Shown here in pieces: positions 11,375 through 19,833 of a stretch of 46,645 bases of DNA. A program made the translations under genes and the position numbers. Source of the stretch: Rubrivivax sp. Lineage in GTDB: Bacteria > Pseudomonadota > Gammaproteobacteria > Burkholderiales > Burkholderiaceae_C. The notes under the pieces are model-generated. The model did no database searches and was not told the origin of the DNA. It saw only the letters and a program-made list of their open reading frames with translations. Position 1 is the first letter of the stretch. Each line of letters opens with the position of its first letter. The stretch is from contig JADLIA010000030.1 of the NCBI GenBank assembly GCA_020848515.1, positions 1-46,645 of the forward strand, given 5' to 3'.

Positions 11375-11459
11375 TGGTGCCGTCGGCGAGACTCGAACTC
11401 GCACAGCTTTCGCCACTACCCCCTCAAGATAGCGTGTCTACCAATTTCACCACGACGGC
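11375..11459 (-). tRNA. tRNA-Leu (anticodon GAG), CCA encoded
   Basis: Read on the minus strand, an 85-nt class II tRNA folds completely. The 7-bp acceptor is GCCGTCG/CGACGGC, the D arm contains TTGGTAGAC, and the anticodon stem CTATC/GGTAG encloses loop TTGAGGG with GAG at positions 34-36. A long variable arm (TGGCGAAAGCTGT) and the T arm GCGAG-TTCGAGT-CTCGC follow. The discriminator is A and the 3' CCA is encoded (11375-11377). It reads CUC/CUU leucine codons. The position between secG and nuoA is conserved in Burkholderiales. Confidence 0.95.
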
Positions 11460-11530
11460 ATTGGGTGGCTCTTGCGCGACGTCAGCGTGAACGCCTTCGC
11501 ACTCGCAGGAGCAGCTAAGAGTTTACCCTG

Positions 11531-11567
11531 AAAACCGGCCGTTACAGAGAGGAAACGGTCGATTTTT
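11531..11567 (-). terminator. Possible intrinsic terminator after secG
   Basis: On the minus strand a 7-bp stem (GACCGTT / AACGGCC with one G-T pair; 11554-11560 with 11537-11543) is followed by GG and a short T run (11531-11534). The plus-strand reading also ends in five T (11563-11567), so the element looks bidirectional. It lies just downstream of the secG stop and before tRNA-Leu. The T run is short, so read-through into the tRNA/nuo unit is possible. Confidence 0.45.
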
Positions 11568-11585
11568 CAAGGGCTGACGAGCCCC

Positions 11586-12029
11586 TTACTGGCCCGGAAT
11601 CTGACCCGCTCCGCTGGCGGCCGGTGCCGCCGGTGTGGCGGGCCTGGACGGCTCGGTGGCCGGTGCCGGCGTGCCGCCGGACGGGATGGCGTCGGCCGCG
11701 GTGGCGGGCGCCGCCGCCGAGGCACCGGCGGCCGGCGCCGTGACCGCGGCACGGTCCAGCACGCTGCCACTGTCGGCCGGCGCGCTGCGCACGCTGAAGC
11801 CGAAATACGCCAGCGCCAGGGTGCAGACGAAGAACACCGTGGCCAGCACCGCTGTGGTGCGCGACAGGAAGTTGGCGCCGCCGGTGGCCCCGAACAGGCT
11901 GCCCGAGGCGCCGCTGCCGAAGGCCGTGCCCATGTCGGCACCCTTGCCATGCTGCACCAGGATCAGACCGATCATCGCCAGTGCCGACAGCAGCTGCACC
12001 ACCAGGATCAGGTTCAAGACGACATTCAT
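11586..12029 (-). CDS. secG: Protein-export membrane protein SecG
   Basis: A 147-residue accessory subunit of the SecYEG translocon. There are two transmembrane helices (about residues 3-22 and 55-77) linked by the family loop 'LVQHGKGADMGTAFGSGASGSLFG'. The C-terminal 60 residues are an Ala/Pro/Thr low-complexity tail, so the protein is longer than the usual 75-120 aa; such tails occur in betaproteobacterial SecG. ATG at 12029 has GGAG 8 nt upstream, and that GGAG lies within a copy of the dispersed repeat (12036-12068). tpiA lies 40 nt upstream. Confidence 0.95.
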   Translation of the reverse strand: MNVVLNLILVVQLLSALAMIGLILVQHGKGADMGTAFGSGASGSLFGATGGANFLSRTTAVLATVFFVCTLALAYFGFSVRSAPADSGSVLDRAAVTAPAAGASAAAPATAADAIPSGGTPAPATEPSRPATPAAPAASGAGQIPGQ

Positions 12030-12035
12030 TCCAGT

Positions 12036-12068
12036 TACTCCAAAATCAATAGCATGTGGCGCACGCCC
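12036..12068 (+). repeat. Dispersed ATAGC repeat, truncated copy A (secG leader)
   Basis: The plus-strand reading TTACTCC-AAAATCAATAGC-ATGTGGCGC matches the left half of the family (ACTCCTATTTTGATAGCTGCTGGCGC). The right half is lost at the tpiA 3' end. Its CTCC, read on the minus strand as GGAG, is the apparent secG ribosome site. Confidence 0.6.
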
Positions 12069-12069
12069 G

Positions 12070-12822
12070 TCATGCGGCGGCGGCCACGATGGTCAGGAAA
12101 TCCGGGGCCTTGAGGGCGGCGCCCCCGATCAGCCCGCCGTCGATGTCGGGCTGCGCCAGCAGCTCGGCGGCGTTGCCCGCGTTCATGCTGCCCCCGTAGA
12201 GGATGCGCACGTGTTCGGCCTGGGCACCGGCGGCGCGCAGTTGCGCACGCAGCACCGCATGCACGCTCTGCGCCTGCGCCGGCGTGGCGGTCTGGCCGGT
12301 ACCGATGGCCCACACGGGTTCATAGGCGACCACGGTTTCATTGATGGCGTGACCGTTGAGATGGAGCACCGCCGACAGCTGGCGCTTGACGATGAATTCG
12401 GTCAGGCCCTCTTCGCGCTCGCGCAGCGTCTCGCCGACGCAGACGATGGGCGTGATGCCGGCCGCCAGCGCACGCCTGACCTTGAGCGCCACCTGCAGGT
12501 CGGTCTCGCCCTGGTGCTGGCGCCGTTCGCTGTGGCCCACGATGGCGTAGCGCACGCCGAAGTCTTTCAGCATGGTGGCCGAGACGTCACCGGTGAAGGC
12601 ACCGCCTTCGTGCTGCGACAGGTCCTGCGCGCCCAGCGCAATCGCCGTCTGGCCCGCCAGCAGTTGCTGCAGCTGCCCCAGATAGACCGAGGGCGGGCAC
12701 ACGGCGACGTCGCACGCCGGCTGGCCGACACCCTGGCGCAGCGCCTGCACCAGCGCCTGGTTGGCCGCCAGACTGCCGTTCATCTTCCAGTTGCCGGCAA
12801 CGAGTTTCTTTCTTTCGCTCAT
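12070..12822 (-). CDS. tpiA: Triosephosphate isomerase
   Basis: A 250-residue TIM-barrel glycolytic enzyme interconverting dihydroxyacetone phosphate and glyceraldehyde 3-phosphate. Active-site residues are all present: N11 and K13 in 'AGNWKMNG', H97 in 'IVGHSERR', E168 in '[12 protein letters not shown]' (with mobile loop 6), and the phosphate loop 'ILYGGSMN'. Length is standard. ATG at 12822 overlaps the stop of the upstream quinone oxidoreductase gene (ATGA), so the two are translationally coupled. Confidence 0.97.
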   Translation of the reverse strand: MSERKKLVAGNWKMNGSLAANQALVQALRQGVGQPACDVAVCPPSVYLGQLQQLLAGQTAIALGAQDLSQHEGGAFTGDVSATMLKDFGVRYAIVGHSERRQHQGETDLQVALKVRRALAAGITPIVCVGETLREREEGLTEFIVKRQLSAVLHLNGHAINETVVAYEPVWAIGTGQTATPAQAQSVHAVLRAQLRAAGAQAEHVRILYGGSMNAGNAAELLAQPDIDGGLIGGAALKAPDFLTIVAAAA

Positions 12823-13838
12823 GGTTGGCTCCAGGTCAGCACAAGCTTGCCGATCAGCTGACCGCTTTCCATCAGGGCATGGGCCCGGGCAGCGCCGCTG
12901 GGCAGGCCATCGCCCGCCTCCAGCGCCGGCCATACCTGGTGAATCACCGGCCTGACACGCCCCTGCTCCAGCCACGGCCAGACGCGCTGGCGCAGGGCCT
13001 GCGCAATGGCGGCCTTGAACGCGACCGGGCGTGGCCGCAGGGTGGAGCCGGTGATCGTCAGGCGCCGGCGCAACACCAGACCGGCGTTGAACTGGCTGCG
13101 CGTGCCGCCCTGCACGGCGATGATGACCAGGCGACCGTCTTCGGCCAGGCATTCGACCTCGCGCTGCACGTAGTCGCCCGCCACCATGTCGAGGATGACG
13201 TCGACGCCGCGCCCGCCGGTGAGCTGCAGCGCCTGCTGCGCGAAGTCCTGCGTGCGGTGGTTGATGGCGTGGTCGGCGCCCAGGCGGAGTGCGGCGGCAC
13301 ACTTGTCGTCCGAACCGGCGGTGACGATCACGGTGGCGCCCGCAGCCTTGGCCAGCTGGATGGCGGTGACGCCGATGCCACTGGTGCCGCCCTGCACCAG
13401 CAGGGTTTCGCCGGCCTGCAGGCGCCCGCGGTCGAACACGTTGCTCCAGACAGTGAAAAAGGTTTCCGGCAGCGCCGCCGCCTCGACGTCGGAGCAGCCC
13501 GCAGGCACCGGCAGGCACTGCGCCACCGGGGCCACGCAAACCTCGGCATAGCCGCCACCGGCCACCAGCGCGCACACGCGCTGGCCGAGCTGCAAGCCGG
13601 CCGCAGACAGCGCAGCGGCGTCGCCGGACTCGATCACCCCGGCCACTTCCAGCCCGGGCAGGTCGGACGCACCGGGCGGCGCCGGGTAGTGGCCGGCACG
13701 CTGCAGCACGTCCGGGCGATTGACGCCCGAGGCGCTGACGCGGATCCGCAGCTCACCCGGGCCGGCCTGCGGCAGCGGGCGCTCGGCCGGCACCAGCACG
13801 GCCGGCTCGCCGGGTTCGCGGATCTCGATGCATTTCAT
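12819..13838 (-). CDS. NAD(P)H:quinone oxidoreductase, zinc-free medium-chain (PIG3-like)
   Basis: A 339-residue medium-chain dehydrogenase/reductase of the zeta-crystallin/PIG3 type, expected to reduce quinones or enones with NADPH. Visible are the GroES-like N-terminus ('[22 protein letters not shown]'), the nucleotide-binding '[34 protein letters not shown]', and '[16 protein letters not shown]'. The structural zinc cysteines of alcohol dehydrogenases are absent. Start: ATG at 13838 ([12 protein letters not shown]) fits the family; an in-frame ATG 39 nt upstream lies inside the repeat copy B. That copy's GGAG is 12 nt upstream of the chosen start. The gene overlaps tpiA by 4 bases. The exact substrate is unknown. 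Confidence 0.88.
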   Translation of the reverse strand: MKCIEIREPGEPAVLVPAERPLPQAGPGELRIRVSASGVNRPDVLQRAGHYPAPPGASDLPGLEVAGVIESGDAAALSAAGLQLGQRVCALVAGGGYAEVCVAPVAQCLPVPAGCSDVEAAALPETFFTVWSNVFDRGRLQAGETLLVQGGTSGIGVTAIQLAKAAGATVIVTAGSDDKCAAALRLGADHAINHRTQDFAQQALQLTGGRGVDVILDMVAGDYVQREVECLAEDGRLVIIAVQGGTRSQFNAGLVLRRRLTITGSTLRPRPVAFKAAIAQALRQRVWPWLEQGRVRPVIHQVWPALEAGDGLPSGAARAHALMESGQLIGKLVLTWSQP

Positions 13839-13840
13839 GG

Positions 13841-13900
13841 CCAGATAGGGCTCCAGCGCTCGTCCGTACTGCGCCAAAAGCTATGCTTTATATAGCAATC
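13841..13900 (-). repeat. Dispersed ATAGC repeat, copy B (pnp/quinone oxidoreductase spacer)
   Basis: The minus-strand reading is TTGCTATATAAAGCATAGC-TTTTGGCGC, then a loop, then GAGCGCTGGAGCC. It begins on the last bases of the pnp stop codon and fills the whole 60-nt spacer, ending 2 nt before the next start codon. It contains the putative ribosome site GGAG (13851-13854). Confidence 0.75.
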
Positions 13901-16181
13901 AGATCTGCGGCGACGGCAGCTCGGGGGCGGCCTCAGGTGCGCCGGCGGCGGGTGCCGGACGCTCTTCGCGCTCACCGCGATCCTCACGCGGCGCACGCTC
14001 CCTGCGCTCGCCACGCTCACCGCGCGGGGGACGATCGCCGCGCGGCGGACGCTCGTCGCTGCCTTCCAGATGCGCCGGGCGCTCCAGCAGCGCCTTCATC
14101 GACAGCTTGATGCGGCCCTTGTCGTCGGTCTCCAGCACCTTGACCTTGACCACCTGGCCTTCCTGCAGGTAGTCGCTGACCTTTTCGACGCGCTCGTGGG
14201 CGATCTGGCTGATGTGCAGCAGGCCGTCCTTGCCGGGCAGGATGTTGACCAGGGCGCCGAACTCCAGCAGCTTGGTGACCGGGCCTTCGTAGACCTTGCC
14301 CACTTCGGCCTCGGCGGTGATCTCCTCGATGCGGCGCCGGGCGTGGTCGGCCTTGGCGGCGTCGGTGCTGGCGATGGTGATGGTGCCGTCCTCGGCGATG
14401 TCGATGGTGGTGCCGGTTTCTTCGGTCAGGGCGCGGATGGTGGCGCCGCCCTTGCCGATCACGTCGCGGATCTTCTCGGGGTTGATCTTCATCGTGTAGA
14501 GCTTGGGCGCGTAGCTCGAGATCTCGGTGCGCGCCTGGCCCATGGCCTCCTGCATCTTGCCCAGGATGTGCATGCGCGCTTCCTTGGCCTGCGCCAGCGC
14601 CACCTGCATGATCTCCTTGGTGATGCCCTGGATCTTGATGTCCATCTGCAGCGCGGTGATGCCGGCGGTGGTGCCGGCCACCTTGAAGTCCATGTCGCCC
14701 AGGTGGTCCTCGTCGCCCAGGATGTCGGTGAGCACGGCGAACTTGTTGTCTTCCTTGATCAGGCCCATGGCGATGCCGGCCACGTGCGCCTTCATGGGTA
14801 CGCCGGCGTCCATCAGCGACAGGCAGCCACCGCACACCGAGGCCATCGAGCTGGAGCCGTTGGATTCGGTGATCTCGCTCACCACGCGGATGGTGTAGGG
14901 GAACTCATCCTTGGCTGGCAGCAGCGGGATCAGTGCGCGCTTGGCCAGGCGACCGTGGCCGACCTCGCGGCGCTTGGTCGAGCCCATGCGACCCACCTCG
15001 CCCGTGGCAAACGGCGGCATGTTGTAGTGAAACAGGAAGCGGTCCTCGAACTCGCCGGCCAGCGCGTCGATGCGCTGCGCGTCGCGCTCGGTGCCCAGCG
15101 TGGTCACCACCAGGGCCTGCGTCTCGCCACGCGTGAACAGCGCCGAGCCGTGTGTGCGCGGCAGCACACTGTTGCGGATTTCGATCGGGCGCACGGTGCG
15201 CGTGTCGCGGCCGTCGATGCGCGGCTCGCCGGCCAGGATCTGGCCGCGCACGATGCGCGCCTCGATCTCGAACAGCAGGTTGTCGAGCTTGACCGGGTCG
15301 AACGCCACGCCCTGCTCGGTCAGCGCGGCCTTGACGCCGGCATAGGCCTCGCGGCAAGCCTGGGTGCGCGCCTGCTTGCTGCGAATCTGGTAGGCGGCGC
15401 GCAGCGGGCCCTCGGCGGCGGCGTTGACCTGGGCGATGAAGGCTTGGTCCTTGGCTTCCGGCACCCAGGTGCCGTTGTCGGCCCACAGCGGCTTGCCGGC
15501 TTCGCGCACCAGCTCGTGAATGGCGTTGATGGCGATCTGGCCCTGCTGGTGACCGAACACCACGGCGCCCAGCATCACGTCCTCGGACAGTTGATCGGCT
15601 TCGCTTTCCACCATCAGCACGGCGGCCTCGGTGCCAGCCACCACCAGGTCGAGCTGGCTGCTCTTGCGCGCCGTCGGACCCGGGTTGAGCACGTATTCGC
15701 CGTTGATGTAACCGACCCGCGCGGCACCGATCGGGCCGTTGAACGGGATGCCGCTGATCGACAGCGCAGCGCTGACGCCGATCATGGCCGCGATGTCGGC
15801 ATCCACCTCGGGGTTGAGCGAGACGGTGTGGATCACCACATGCACTTCGTTGAAGAAACCTTCGGGGAACAGCGGGCGGATCGGGCGGTCGATCAGGCGG
15901 GACGTCAGCGTCTCCAGCTCGCTCGGCTTGGCCTCGCGCTTGAAGAAGCTGCCCGGGATCTTGCCGGCGGCGTAGGTCTTTTCGATGTAGTCGACCGTCA
16001 GCGGGAAGAAGTCCTGCCCCGGCTTGGCGCTCTTGCTGGCAGCCACGGTGGCCAGAATCACGGTGCCGTCGATGTCGACCAGCACGGCACCGGTGGCCTG
16101 GCGGGCGATCTCGCCGGTTTCCATCACCACCGTCTTGTCGCCCCACTGAAACGACTTGGTGATCTTGTTGAACATGCTCAT
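13899..16181 (-). CDS. pnp: Polyribonucleotide nucleotidyltransferase (PNPase)
   Basis: A 760-residue 3'-5' phosphorolytic exoribonuclease of the RNA degradosome. Two RNase PH domains are present (residues about 14-230 and 315-545; second-core motifs '[14 protein letters not shown]', '[14 protein letters not shown]', 'SDILG'-like '[21 protein letters not shown]'). A KH domain follows ('[22 protein letters not shown]'), then S1 ('[33 protein letters not shown]'). The last 55 or so residues are an Arg/Gly/Glu/Pro-rich disordered tail, so it exceeds the roughly 711-aa E. coli enzyme. ATG at 16181 has GGAG 5 nt upstream, within repeat copy C. It lies downstream of rpsO, as in most proteobacteria. 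Confidence 0.97.
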   Translation of the reverse strand: MSMFNKITKSFQWGDKTVVMETGEIARQATGAVLVDIDGTVILATVAASKSAKPGQDFFPLTVDYIEKTYAAGKIPGSFFKREAKPSELETLTSRLIDRPIRPLFPEGFFNEVHVVIHTVSLNPEVDADIAAMIGVSAALSISGIPFNGPIGAARVGYINGEYVLNPGPTARKSSQLDLVVAGTEAAVLMVESEADQLSEDVMLGAVVFGHQQGQIAINAIHELVREAGKPLWADNGTWVPEAKDQAFIAQVNAAAEGPLRAAYQIRSKQARTQACREAYAGVKAALTEQGVAFDPVKLDNLLFEIEARIVRGQILAGEPRIDGRDTRTVRPIEIRNSVLPRTHGSALFTRGETQALVVTTLGTERDAQRIDALAGEFEDRFLFHYNMPPFATGEVGRMGSTKRREVGHGRLAKRALIPLLPAKDEFPYTIRVVSEITESNGSSSMASVCGGCLSLMDAGVPMKAHVAGIAMGLIKEDNKFAVLTDILGDEDHLGDMDFKVAGTTAGITALQMDIKIQGITKEIMQVALAQAKEARMHILGKMQEAMGQARTEISSYAPKLYTMKINPEKIRDVIGKGGATIRALTEETGTTIDIAEDGTITIASTDAAKADHARRRIEEITAEAEVGKVYEGPVTKLLEFGALVNILPGKDGLLHISQIAHERVEKVSDYLQEGQVVKVKVLETDDKGRIKLSMKALLERPAHLEGSDERPPRGDRPPRGERGERRERAPREDRGEREERPAPAAGAPEAAPELPSPQI

Positions 16182-16186
16182 GATTG

Positions 16187-16241
16187 CTCCTATATTGATA
16201 GCTGTTTGCGCTTGCTGCACAAACGTTGGAGCCGGATTTGT
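16187..16241 (+). repeat. Dispersed ATAGC repeat, copy C (pnp leader)
   Basis: The plus-strand reading is CTCCTATATTGATAGCTG-TTTGCGCTTG-loop-CAAACGTTGGAGCC-GGATTTG. It keeps the family layout but with mismatches in the stem. On the minus strand its left end gives GGAG for pnp translation. It lies in the pnp 5' untranslated region, where pnp mRNA is commonly autoregulated. Confidence 0.75.
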
Positions 16242-16314
16242 TTCAGAACACGATGCCATTCCAGAACCTGCCGGTGAAGGACGAAAGGTCGTGGAATGAC
16301 ACAGCTTCAGCTTC

Positions 16315-16384
16315 TGAAAACCCCGCGCTCCGGGTTGAAAAAAGACAAAAACGCCTGAGCCCTGGGAGGCGTCAGGCGTTTGCG
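16315..16384 (-). terminator. Rho-independent terminator downstream of rpsO, with second hairpin
   Basis: On the minus strand, 12 nt after the rpsO stop, AAACGCCTGA (16372-16381) pairs with TCAGGCGTTT (16348-16358 region) around a short GC loop. A T-rich run (16341-16350) follows, giving a strong intrinsic terminator. A weaker second hairpin (AACCC/GGGTT, 16319-16336) followed by TTTTC lies just beyond. Together they should separate rpsO from pnp, leaving partial read-through. Confidence 0.85.
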
Positions 16385-16396
16385 CTCATCACGGGC

Positions 16397-16663
16397 TTAC
16401 TTGCGCAGACCCAGCTTGGCGATCAGGGCCAGGTAGCGGTCGGCGTCCTTGGCCTTCAGGTAGTCCAGCAGCTTGCGACGGCGGCTGACCATGCGCAGCA
16501 GGCCGCGGCGGCCGTGGTGGTCCTTGGCGTGTTCCTTGAAGTGCGGCGTCAGCTCGTTGATGCGCGCCGTCAGCAGCGCCACCTGAACTTCGGGGCTGCC
16601 GGTGTCATTGGCGGCGCGCGCGTTGTCTTTGACCACGGCGGCCTTGTTCTCCTTGGAGATCAT
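16397..16663 (-). CDS. rpsO: 30S ribosomal protein S15
   Basis: An 88-residue primary 16S rRNA-binding protein that nucleates assembly of the 30S platform. The family core is unmistakable: '[24 protein letters not shown]', '[24 protein letters not shown]' and the C-terminal 'LIAKLGLRK'. ATG at 16663 has GAGG 8 nt upstream and gives standard length. The gene precedes pnp, the usual proteobacterial order, with a terminator between. Confidence 0.98.
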   Translation of the reverse strand: MISKENKAAVVKDNARAANDTGSPEVQVALLTARINELTPHFKEHAKDHHGRRGLLRMVSRRRKLLDYLKAKDADRYLALIAKLGLRK

Positions 16664-16745
16664 CTCAATGTCCTCGTTCCAAAGGGTTTGACTTGCGTGG
16701 CGCACCGGAACTGCACGCCACGTGCGCTCTGCAACACGCAAAGCC

Positions 16746-16760
16746 TTGAAATTATAGCGC
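16746..16760 (-). promoter_or_regulatory. Probable rpsO promoter -10 (TATAAT)
   Basis: The minus strand reads CGCTATAATTTC, a perfect -10 hexamer at 16751-16756, about 88 nt upstream of the rpsO start and just beyond the rhodanese stop. I could not find a good -35 at 16-18 nt, so the call rests on the -10 and position. Confidence 0.5.
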
Positions 16761-16798
16761 GGTCAGCACCCTGCCCGCACCCTACTGGTACCGGCGAC

Positions 16799-17356
16799 TC
16801 AGTTGCCGGGCTGGCGGTCGACGCGGTACACCTTGCCCGGACTCATCTTGGCGCTCCAGGGCAGGCCACTGTTTTGCCAGCCGTTCTGGATGCGCAGGCC
16901 GGCCTGCGGCCCGTCCTTGAGCGCCGCGCCCTGAAAGCCGTTGATCACGTAGCGCGCGTTCGGCAGGCCGTTTTCGCGCAGCAGACGCGCGCTGGGCTCA
17001 CCGCGCTCACTGCCCGAGCGGCACAGGGTGATGACCTCGGCATCCATGCCCATGCCGCGGCGCGCCAGCTCGGCCTTGATCTGCGCCACGAAATCGGGGT
17101 TCGGGTAGAGCCGGAATATCCCGCGCTGCTCGTCCCATTTCGAGCGGTCCACCATCATGAACGGGATGTTGGTGTGCACCACATCGGTGAAGCCAATGAA
17201 CATGATTTCCACCGGGTCGCGCACGTCGACGAACAGCACACCCGGGGCATTGCTCTGCACCTTTTCATACGCCTCGCGGGCTGAAATGCCCGTCTCCACG
17301 GCCCCGGCGGACCAGCCGGCCAGCCCCAGCGCCACCGCGATCAGCAGCTTCTTCAT
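16799..17356 (-). CDS. Secreted (periplasmic) rhodanese-like protein
   Basis: A 185-residue protein with a clear Sec signal peptide (MKKLLIAVALGLAGWSAGAVE, cleavage near residue 19) and one rhodanese domain. It contains 'GVLFVDVRDPVEIMFIGF' and the active-site loop with C112 (LCRSGSERGEPSARLL), then 'YVINGFQGA'. It would be a periplasmic single-domain sulfurtransferase or persulfide carrier; the acceptor is unknown. ATG at 17356 is preceded by GGAG at 8 nt. It stands alone between speE (103 nt upstream) and rpsO and has its own promoter-like region with two palindromes. Confidence 0.88.
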   Translation of the reverse strand: MKKLLIAVALGLAGWSAGAVETGISAREAYEKVQSNAPGVLFVDVRDPVEIMFIGFTDVVHTNIPFMMVDRSKWDEQRGIFRLYPNPDFVAQIKAELARRGMGMDAEVITLCRSGSERGEPSARLLRENGLPNARYVINGFQGAALKDGPQAGLRIQNGWQNSGLPWSAKMSPGKVYRVDRQPGN

Positions 17357-17382
17357 CGCATGGACTCCACAAGTTGACGAGG

Positions 17383-17417
17383 GTCGTATGCTACGACTGT
17401 TTGCGCAATTACGCAAA
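17383..17417 (-). promoter_or_regulatory. Putative rhodanese-gene promoter overlapped by two palindromes
   Basis: On the minus strand TTGCGT (17411-17416) and TAGCAT (17388-17393) are 17 nt apart. Two perfect inverted repeats cover them: TTTGCG-N6-CGCAAA (17400-17405/17412-17417) over the -35, and GTCGTA-N3-TACGAC (17383-17388/17392-17397) over the -10. The ATG follows about 30 nt later with GGAG. An operator role is inferred; no cognate regulator is nearby. Confidence 0.5.
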
Positions 17418-17459
17418 TTGTAGAATTTCGCCCGCGACCGACACCGCTGCGGGCGCGGC

Positions 17460-18431
17460 TCAGCCGCGCACCAGCCGCAGCGTGCGCTCTGCGCCGGGGT
17501 CCAGGCTCGGATCGTCCAGGCTGTCGCCGTCCACCACCGGGCGCGCCGGCTCGGCCAGCAGGCGCCGCACGAACGGCGGCAGGCTGAGCAGCGCCAGGTG
17601 CGTGTCGCCGCTGTAGAGCTGCAGATCGTTCAGGCCGTGGCGCGCCAGACGGGCGTCGACCTCGGCCGCCGTCAGCGCCAGCGGGTCGGCGCGGTCGGAC
17701 GCCATCGCCATCGCCCACAACGTCCCGTACAGTGGCACGTACTGCAGAAACGGTCGCACCACCGGGAACACGCTGCGCAGCGACGCCAGCAGGCGCGCCA
17801 TGGTCGCGCCGCGATGGATCGGCGACTGCACGTGCAGCGACAGCACCCCACCGGGCCGCAGCGCACGCCGGCAGGCACGGTAGAACTCGCAGGTGTACAG
17901 CGCCACGGCGGGGCCGAAAGGGTCGGTCAGATCAAGCACGATCTGGTCGAACCGGCTCTCGCACGACTCGATGAAGGCGCGGCCGTCACCCAGGCGCAGC
18001 TCCAGGCGAGGGTCATCCCAAGCGCCGCGATGCACGGCCGGCAGCCATGCGCGCGCCATGTCGATCACGTCACGGTCCAGCTCGGCCAGCACCACCCGCG
18101 CCATGTTCGGGTAGCGCAGCAGATGGTGCGCCGCGCCACCGTCGCCCCCGCCCACGACCAGCGCCTGGCGCGGATCGCCATGGGCGATGGCGGGCAGGTG
18201 CACCATCGGCTCGTGATAGAAGAACTCGTCGCGCTCCGAGGTCATGAAGCAACCGTCGATGCGCATGGCGCGGCCGAACAGCGGCGTGTCCACGATTTCG
18301 ATGTGCTGCATGGACGAGCGGCGCTCGGCCAGCAACCCGGTGGTACGCAGATAGAAGCCGAAGTCGGGCGACAACTGCTCGACGGCGAATTGGCCGCCGG
18401 TGCCGATCGACGCGCTCATCGGCGCGCTCAT
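17460..18431 (-). CDS. speE: Spermidine synthase-like aminopropyltransferase
   Basis: A 323-residue polyamine aminopropyltransferase expected to move the aminopropyl group of decarboxylated SAM to putrescine or a related diamine. Residues 66-76 carry 'ERDEFFYHEPM', 94-99 the SAM-binding GGGDGG, and 167-170 DLTD with the catalytic Asp (D167) of the DxTDP signature, followed by 'PFGPAVALYTCEFYRACRRAL'. It overlaps the speD stop by ATGA at 18428-18431, which fits its substrate being made by SpeD. An alternative start (MSASIG, four codons in) is possible. The acceptor amine cannot be told from sequence. Confidence 0.9.
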   Translation of the reverse strand: MSAPMSASIGTGGQFAVEQLSPDFGFYLRTTGLLAERRSSMQHIEIVDTPLFGRAMRIDGCFMTSERDEFFYHEPMVHLPAIAHGDPRQALVVGGGDGGAAHHLLRYPNMARVVLAELDRDVIDMARAWLPAVHRGAWDDPRLELRLGDGRAFIESCESRFDQIVLDLTDPFGPAVALYTCEFYRACRRALRPGGVLSLHVQSPIHRGATMARLLASLRSVFPVVRPFLQYVPLYGTLWAMAMASDRADPLALTAAEVDARLARHGLNDLQLYSGDTHLALLSLPPFVRRLLAEPARPVVDGDSLDDPSLDPGAERTLRLVRG

Positions 18432-18871
18432 GCGCGCACGACGCGGTGCAGATGCGGATCGGCCGGCTGAAAGGCCTGCATCAAGGCGTCGAACAGGCGC
18501 TCGGCCTTGGCAGAGTTGTCGTTGGTGTAGCTGCACACGTACACGTCGAGCGTGACGTAGTTGTCTTCGGGCCAGGTGTGCAGGGCCAGGTGCGACTCGG
18601 CCAGCACCACGGCCCCGGTCACGCCCTCGCCTTCACCAAAGCTGTGAAACAGGCTGCCCACCGTGGTCAGGCCGGCGTCGGCCACGGCCTGCTTGCAAAA
18701 GGCCTCCAGCGTGGCGGCGTCGGTCATCAGTCGGGTGTCGCCACGACAGCCGTACAGATCGCCAATCAGATGCAGACCGGGCGCCATGCGCGCAACCGCA
18801 TGCGCGCTGCGCAGCGTGGCGCCTGAGGCAACCACGGGGGTGGGGGAATCGGTGTGAGGCAGAACGCGCAT
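18428..18871 (-). CDS. speD: S-adenosylmethionine decarboxylase proenzyme
   Basis: A 147-residue, pyruvoyl-dependent SAM decarboxylase of the small prokaryotic class. The self-processing site is visible as 'VLAESHLALHTWPEDNY': cleavage before S93 would create the pyruvoyl group, with H98 nearby and C113 in the 'YVCSY' strand. It supplies decarboxylated SAM to SpeE, with which it overlaps by 4 bases. ATG at 18871 has GGAG 7 nt upstream; the longer open frame upstream is non-coding spacer. Confidence 0.92.
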   Translation of the reverse strand: MRVLPHTDSPTPVVASGATLRSAHAVARMAPGLHLIGDLYGCRGDTRLMTDAATLEAFCKQAVADAGLTTVGSLFHSFGEGEGVTGAVVLAESHLALHTWPEDNYVTLDVYVCSYTNDNSAKAERLFDALMQAFQPADPHLHRVVRA

Positions 18872-19042
18872 GACACATCTCCACGAGCAAGGTGGCAAAC
18901 AGGGCACGCCGCCCAGCGGCAGCGGCCACGGAAACCGCTGACCAGGCCCCATCCGAAAACGGCGCGCCTGCGCGGAAACGAAAGTCCGCCCAACACGGCT
19001 GCGCTCACACCGAAGCGGGTTGCAGCACTGGGCGGAAGATGG

Positions 19043-19064
19043 CCCGGGCCGCCAAGGGCCCGGG
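19043..19064. other. GC-rich hairpin between livF and speD
   Basis: CCCGGGCC and GGCCCGGG (19043-19050/19057-19064) form a perfect 8-bp inverted repeat with a 6-nt loop in the 257-bp spacer between livF and speD. No T run follows on either strand, so it is not a classical intrinsic terminator. It may protect or end the liv transcript, or structure the speD leader. Confidence 0.4.
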
Positions 19065-19128
19065 TAACCTAGCAGTTTAATGCCTTTGTCGGCCGAAGGC
19101 AAACCTGCTGCACCAAAGGCTGCCCTGT

Positions 19129-19833
19129 TCAAGCCGACAGGTAGCGCTGCATCAGGGACCGCTGGTCGCGCAGTTCCTCGGAGCTGCCGCTCCAGGCCAC
19201 CTGGCCCTTCTCGACGATGTGGTGGCGCTCAGCCAGTTCCAGCAACGGCGCCAGGTTCTTGTCGACCACCAGAATCGCCATGCCTTCGGCCTTGATCTGT
19301 CGCAGCGCAAGCCAGATCTCACGCCGCACCAGGGGCGACAACCCTTCCGTGGCCTCGTCCAGGATGAGCAACTCAGGGTTGGTCATCAGAGCACGTCCAA
19401 TGGCCAGCATCTGCTGCTCGCCGCCGGACAGCTGGTTGCCGAAGTTGGACGCCCGTTCGGCCAGGCGGGGAAACAGCGCGTGCACCCGCGCCAGCGTCCA
19501 GGCATGGGACGAACCGCCGCCGCGCCCGGTGGCCACCAGGTTCTCGCGCACGGTGAGGTTGGGAAACACCTGCCGGCCTTCCGGCACCAGGCCCAGGCCG
19601 AGCCGCGCCATCGCATGGGGGGGGCGCCCCTGGACGGTGCGCCCCTTCCAGCGCACCACGCCGCCCCATGGGCGCAGAAGCCCCATGATGGTCTTGATGG
19701 TGGTGGTCTTGCCCATGCCGTTGCGCCCCAGCAAGGTGACGCATTGACCGGGTGCCACCGCCAGGCCGATGTCGAACAGCACCTGGCTCTGACCGTAGCC
19801 GGCGGCAAGGCCTTCCACCTCAAGCAGGTTCAC
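19129..19833 (-). CDS. livF: ABC transporter ATP-binding protein, LivF type
   Basis: A 234-residue ATPase of a branched-chain-amino-acid-type (HAAT family) importer. Walker A is GRNGMGKTT, the Q-loop region 'LGLVPEGRQVFPNLTVRENL' is typical of LivF, the signature is LSGGEQQMLAIGRAL, and Walker B is LLILDEATEGL. The start is GTG at 19833, overlapping the livG stop by 4 bases. It is the last gene of the transporter operon. Confidence 0.94.
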   Translation of the reverse strand: MNLLEVEGLAAGYGQSQVLFDIGLAVAPGQCVTLLGRNGMGKTTTIKTIMGLLRPWGGVVRWKGRTVQGRPPHAMARLGLGLVPEGRQVFPNLTVRENLVATGRGGGSSHAWTLARVHALFPRLAERASNFGNQLSGGEQQMLAIGRALMTNPELLILDEATEGLSPLVRREIWLALRQIKAEGMAILVVDKNLAPLLELAERHHIVEKGQVAWSGSSEELRDQRSLMQRYLSA

